The notes under the pieces: model-generated
The model's database searches: none
The model's input: the letters and a program-made list of their open reading frames with translations, nothing else
Told to the model about the DNA's origin: nothing
Shown: piece by piece, positions 18,054 through 21,198 of the stretch
Layout: each line of letters starts with the position of its first letter
How positions within the stretch are numbered: the first letter of the stretch is position 1
Made by a program: the position numbers and the translations under genes
Assembly (NCBI GenBank): GCA_025449115.1
Contig: JAHLKC010000285.1
Span: 1 to 21,198 of the forward strand
DNA: 21,198 nucleotides
Direction: 5' to 3'
Source of the DNA: Chytridium lagenaria
Taxonomy: Eukaryota > Chytridiomycota > Chytridiomycetes > Chytridiales > Chytridiaceae

Positions 18054-19293
18054 TCATGACACCTGCACGTAATTTGCCGGGAAAACCCCCTCCTTTCCGT
18101 TGCACCTTCCAGTCCACCACTCTGACGGATCCTTTTTTATAATCACAATCAAATCCCCCTTCCGAAAGTTTAAGTCCCCATCTCTCTCTCCCCCAAAATC
18201 ATATAGCGCGACTGCCTTCTCCGTTGAATCAAATGGCCTCGCAGGTGGAGGTGGCCTGGCCGGAGGTAATCTTGATGAGGCTCCACCATAAGTATCACGA
18301 CTTGCTTCATGGTGGGGCTTCCTGTTATCAGGCCACTGCGCCGATGACGACGTGTAAGAGCTTTGTGAAGCACGACGGTCAACGGACGAGTAGTGATCCA
18401 TGTCGTCTTCAGGACCTGTACGACGATTCAAAGCACGGTAGAGCTCTTCAGCGGCAGGCGGAGGTGGTACTTGACCAGAGAGAATCTCTTTTGCGGTGAG
18501 CTTTCGACGGTAAAATGTGGCATTGGTTTCTTTGCGCTCCATAAGAACAGAGCCTTCGATAGAAACGCCTACGAACAAACCGCGAGTTTTGCTGTACGAA
18601 TAAACGGCAGCAAATTTCCCGATTGTTCCAGCAGCTTCAGCATTTCGTCCAAGAGGGCCAGCGGCAACTAAAAGGTACATGGGTAAGCTTCAAGTTGCAA
18701 AATATTTAAGAAGAAAGGACGCACCAGAAAGGTTTCCACCAAGTGTGACGTTTCCACCCATGCTAAAGGCCTTGACGGCGTCGGTTGTATTCAGGATGAT
18801 AACAAAGTCAGTGACTTCAATACCGATTTGACCACCGGCACCGAAACCAGCGGTTCCAATGGCAGAAGGGGCGGACCAGGAGCCATCATCGAGACTGAGT
18901 GGATAAGTAGGGTATAAGTTTCCACGGGACTCGAAAAAGAATGCAAAGGTTGCAGTACTTACCGAGCAACGACTAGACCTGCACCACCACGACCAGAGAA
19001 AAGGAAACCAGCTTTTACGACGGAGAGAATGGCGATACCCTTTGCTTGTGCTAATGTAGGGAAAGATGAAGCGGAAAAACCGGCGTGAGCATGCAAAGCA
19101 GCAGAGAGGTGAGTATAGGATTAATGGATATGGAAGCACTAAAAGATGGCAAAGGACTGCTTGAGTTCTTACCGATGATGTCTGGAGGAATGATCTGGTC
19201 TATTCCTTTTGTTGAGGGCTTGATGAACTGGTTGATAATCTTTGCGCACTTTTTGCACTCTGCGGCAACGTCTTGCGGAATGGGTGAATTCAT
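18054..19293 (-). CDS. Ysc84/Lsb3/SH3YL1-type lipid-binding SH3 protein
   Basis: Four exons, 19293-19173, 19050-18963, 18894-18725 and 18667-18054, give an intact protein of 330 residues. The N-terminal SYLF (Ysc84, DUF500) domain shows ECKKCAKIINQFIKPSTKG, QIIPPDII, AKGIAILSVVKAGFLFSGRG, GSWSAPSAIGTAGFGAGGQI, VTLGGNLS, VAAGPLGRNAEAA and GLFVGVSIEGSVL. A Pro/Ser-rich linker (PPPPAAEEL; PPARPPPPARPF) leads to a C-terminal SH3 domain: ALYDFGGERDGDLNFRKGDL, WWTGRCNGKEGVFPANYV. Relatives bind phosphoinositides and actin and work in endocytic patches with Las17/WASP. The intron 1 acceptor is chosen so that PPDIIAQAKGIA matches the yeast spacing. No frameshift occurs, in contrast to several neighbours. 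Confidence 0.95.
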
Positions 19294-20797
19294 GGTTTCA
19301 ATCTTTTCCGAGCGAAAGGAGAGAGTGCTGGTGTTGGTTGTGTGGTTAGGGTGTCAGGTCCAGAAGGAGTGGAGGAACGACGACGACGACGGACTGTGAC
19401 GAGAAACGCAGTGCAGAGGACGGGAATAGAACACAAAACCTAAAAGTGGATTTTTCCGCGCCAATGATGATGAGGGAAGGCTGATGTCATTTGAGCCAGT
19501 GTAATTCATAGGCACCCTAGCTGGATACCATTCTACCTTCTTTTAATACATTTTTTGATGACACCCCACCCCTATAGCCAGCCTCAACTTCATCCAGAGT
19601 TCGTTGTTCAAACATCATCTTGACTGTGGGATCCATGATTCAACGGATAGGGCATCATGCTGGCATTCTAAATGGTTAAAGCCCTGCTGGACTCATTGGA
19701 ACGATGAATGAACTATTTCAGCACGTATGCATCCGTTCTTTGAGAGTGTCGTACGCTTTATGTTTTGGATATTGCCGTATGCCAGGACTGTCCACGCTGA
19801 GGTAGAAACTGTGCGCAGTTTTTTTGATCGTCAAGCCCACTGCGTTCGTTCCCTATGATTGGGCACCTCAGTGAGAAAGTATTGAAAGGACTGATGGTGG
19901 GGGAGGGACTGAGAGCGAACTCATCGATACTCGTTATCACGGAAACCAACTGAGCGTTGCTGGTCATAATCTTCATGAATCATAACTGGGGCCGACTGGG
20001 TCTCTTAGATACCATCATGTGAAGAAAAGCTCATAAAGAGAATAACGAGTAAAGCAGCAAACAACTAGCTCCACTTTACTTAGTAACTAACATTCTACAT
20101 CTATGGATACACCGGTTGGGAATATATAGACGTCCCACATTGTTTTTATTGTCAATCTCAACACGTCCCCATTCAGCTCCTTTCATATATAAACATCGTC
20201 TGCTGTGAATTGAACTTCACACCGCCCATACTTTTAGGAAATTAGAGTCAAGCCTTATAATCACTTATTCAATAGACCATGAGAAAAACACTAGGACAGG
20301 TATACTTGGTACACTAGGACAGATACGCTAGGACAGGTACACTAGGACGGGGTTAACTACCTACCACATTACAAGTAAATTGTGGCAAGAACACTCAAAC
20401 GCGGCAAGTTAACTTTGCTACAGCATGTTAGATATGCAGTACAGATTTGTGTACATAGCTAGCTAGGCAGTCAAATTGATGGTCTAGTATAATTACAGGG
20501 ATAGTAAAGTCTTATAAATAACCCTTTGCCAAAAATTGATAGTGTCAATTACAAAGGCAGAGACGTGTTATAAATCCATACTTTTATTACTCTGTATAAA
20601 TTGCGCATGTTCATTCATTTATATGCTCTGTTAATCTTACTTATCATACTTCGATATATTGGTGAAAAATCACTATAAAACAAACAAACAAAAAAACATA
20701 TATTCATTCGCAGCAAAAAAGCAAGTCCTACATATCCCTAAAATCCTAACATTCGGCTCAATGTTGCAAACTCCATTTCTGGGTGTAGATGATAAAA
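19294..20797. other. Intergenic region upstream of the SH3 gene and downstream of the P450
   Basis: About 1.5 kb holds no recognised gene. It contains the SH3 gene promoter at its left end, a small CTAGGAC tandem repeat (20288-20350), and a TATA-like CATATATAAACATCG near 20184-20198 with no gene behind it. The 73-codon minus frame at 19758-19976 matches nothing known to me. Confidence 0.55.
20288..20350. repeat. 14-bp tandem repeat with CTAGGAC core
   Basis: The core CTAGGAC begins at 20291, 20314, 20328 and 20342. The last three are spaced exactly 14 bp apart with the unit GGTACACTAGGACA and small changes. The first copy is separated by a degenerate unit. The array is short and lies in non-coding DNA. 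Confidence 0.85.
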
Positions 20798-21198
20798 TCA
20801 AATCCTTTCCACCAAAAGCGGTAAAGGCCCGCACTGCTTGACAATAACAAAACGCGCCGAAAGTTTCTGATCAGGTGTCGATAGCTTGAACCGGAATCTG
20901 CAGCACAAATTGGCAAGGACAGCTTTGATTTCCTCCATAGCAAGAACCTGCCCAGGGCTACCAGAAACGAACAAAAAAGAACCACATGTCAGTATATGTA
21001 TATGACCACAAAAATTCAATCAACCAAAAACACCCACCACTTCCTCGGTCCAAGTCCAAACGGCGTCGTTGCAAAATTCCTTCCCTCCTCCCCAAAACTC
21101 CTCTCGGGATCAAACTTTAACGGCTCCACAAAATTCGCTGGATCCCTGCTTGTCTCAATAAGCATCAACATCATCCCCGTCCTCTTTGGAACATGATA
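20798..21198 (-). CDS. Cytochrome P450, C-terminal part (5' part beyond the window)
   Basis: A heme-thiolate monooxygenase whose gene starts beyond the right edge. Two exons are visible, 21198-21038 and 20957-20798, with an intron 20958-21037 (GTGGGTG...GGTAG). The first gives VPKRTGMMLMLIETSRDPAN, EPLKFDPERSFGEEG and TPFGLGPRK. The heme-binding Cys codon is split by the intron and rejoins as FGLGPRKCPGQVLAMEEIK, a good match to FxxGxRxCxGxxLAxxE. The tail ends PLPLLVERI. The RDPxxF...PERF region and the heme loop fix the family; the P450 clan and substrate cannot be judged from this portion. No frameshift is visible. Confidence 0.93.

Noticed and set aside
18690..19139. 149-codon minus-strand frame in the SH3 gene
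   Set aside because: It mixes the third exon with two introns in one frame. The spliced model in the other frame of exon 2 matches the Ysc84 domain exactly.
19758..19976. Possible transposase remnant
   Set aside because: No DDE motif or helix-turn-helix block could be identified on either strand.
1..21198. tRNA genes, rRNA, CRISPR arrays or bacterial operon signals
   Set aside because: I found no A/B-box pair with a cloverleaf, no rRNA core and no regularly spaced repeats. The gene structure is plainly eukaryotic.

Overview
This is eukaryotic nuclear DNA, most probably from an early-diverging (chytrid- or Mucoromycota-like) fungus. Nearly all genes carry short GT-AG introns of about 40-140 bp. 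A fungal-type Ysc84/Lsb3 protein sits beside genes usually thought of as animal-like: an attractin-like CUB/EGF/kelch/PSI membrane receptor and a BORCS6-type BORC subunit. The species itself cannot be read from the window.

Layout. Positions 1-3272 are a graveyard of Ty1/copia pieces: an RNase H/pol C-terminus at 1-337 and a separate decayed reverse-transcriptase piece at about 846-1324. These are followed by two roughly 360-bp direct repeats (1325-1687 and 2917-3272) that could be LTRs of a small non-autonomous element. Positions 3273-5173 are AT-rich, with ATTT arrays and no recognisable gene. An FHA-forkhead transcription factor lies at 5174-7264 (+). It converges on the attractin-like gene at 7762-11163 (-), which I reconstruct as 12 exons, including a C-terminal cytoplasmic tail that simple ORF reading separates from it. 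A divergent 442-bp spacer leads to a DNMT2-type tRNA methyltransferase at 11606-13121 (+). Then come two tandem intronless paralogues of an unknown leucine-rich protein (13564-15090 and 15472-17000, both +) and a BORCS6-domain gene (17172-17673, +). A Ysc84/SH3YL1-type actin regulator (18054-19293, -), a 1.5-kb spacer with a small tandem repeat, and the 3' end of a cytochrome P450 (20798-21198, -, running off the window) complete it.

Genes here do not form one pathway; they look like ordinary interspersed eukaryotic genes. The most striking cross-cutting observation is that many otherwise well-conserved genes (forkhead, attractin-like, DNMT2, both LRR copies) carry single-base indels, mostly in short homopolymers, with family motifs intact on both sides. 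The SH3, BORCS6 and P450 genes are clean. This looks more like draft-assembly error than real decay. The retroelement, by contrast, carries an apparent CGA-to-TGA stop that looks like true decay. A second structural observation is that the LRR duplication appears to have carried along the promoter and first roughly 40-60 bp of the BORCS6 gene, leaving a remnant between the two LRR copies.
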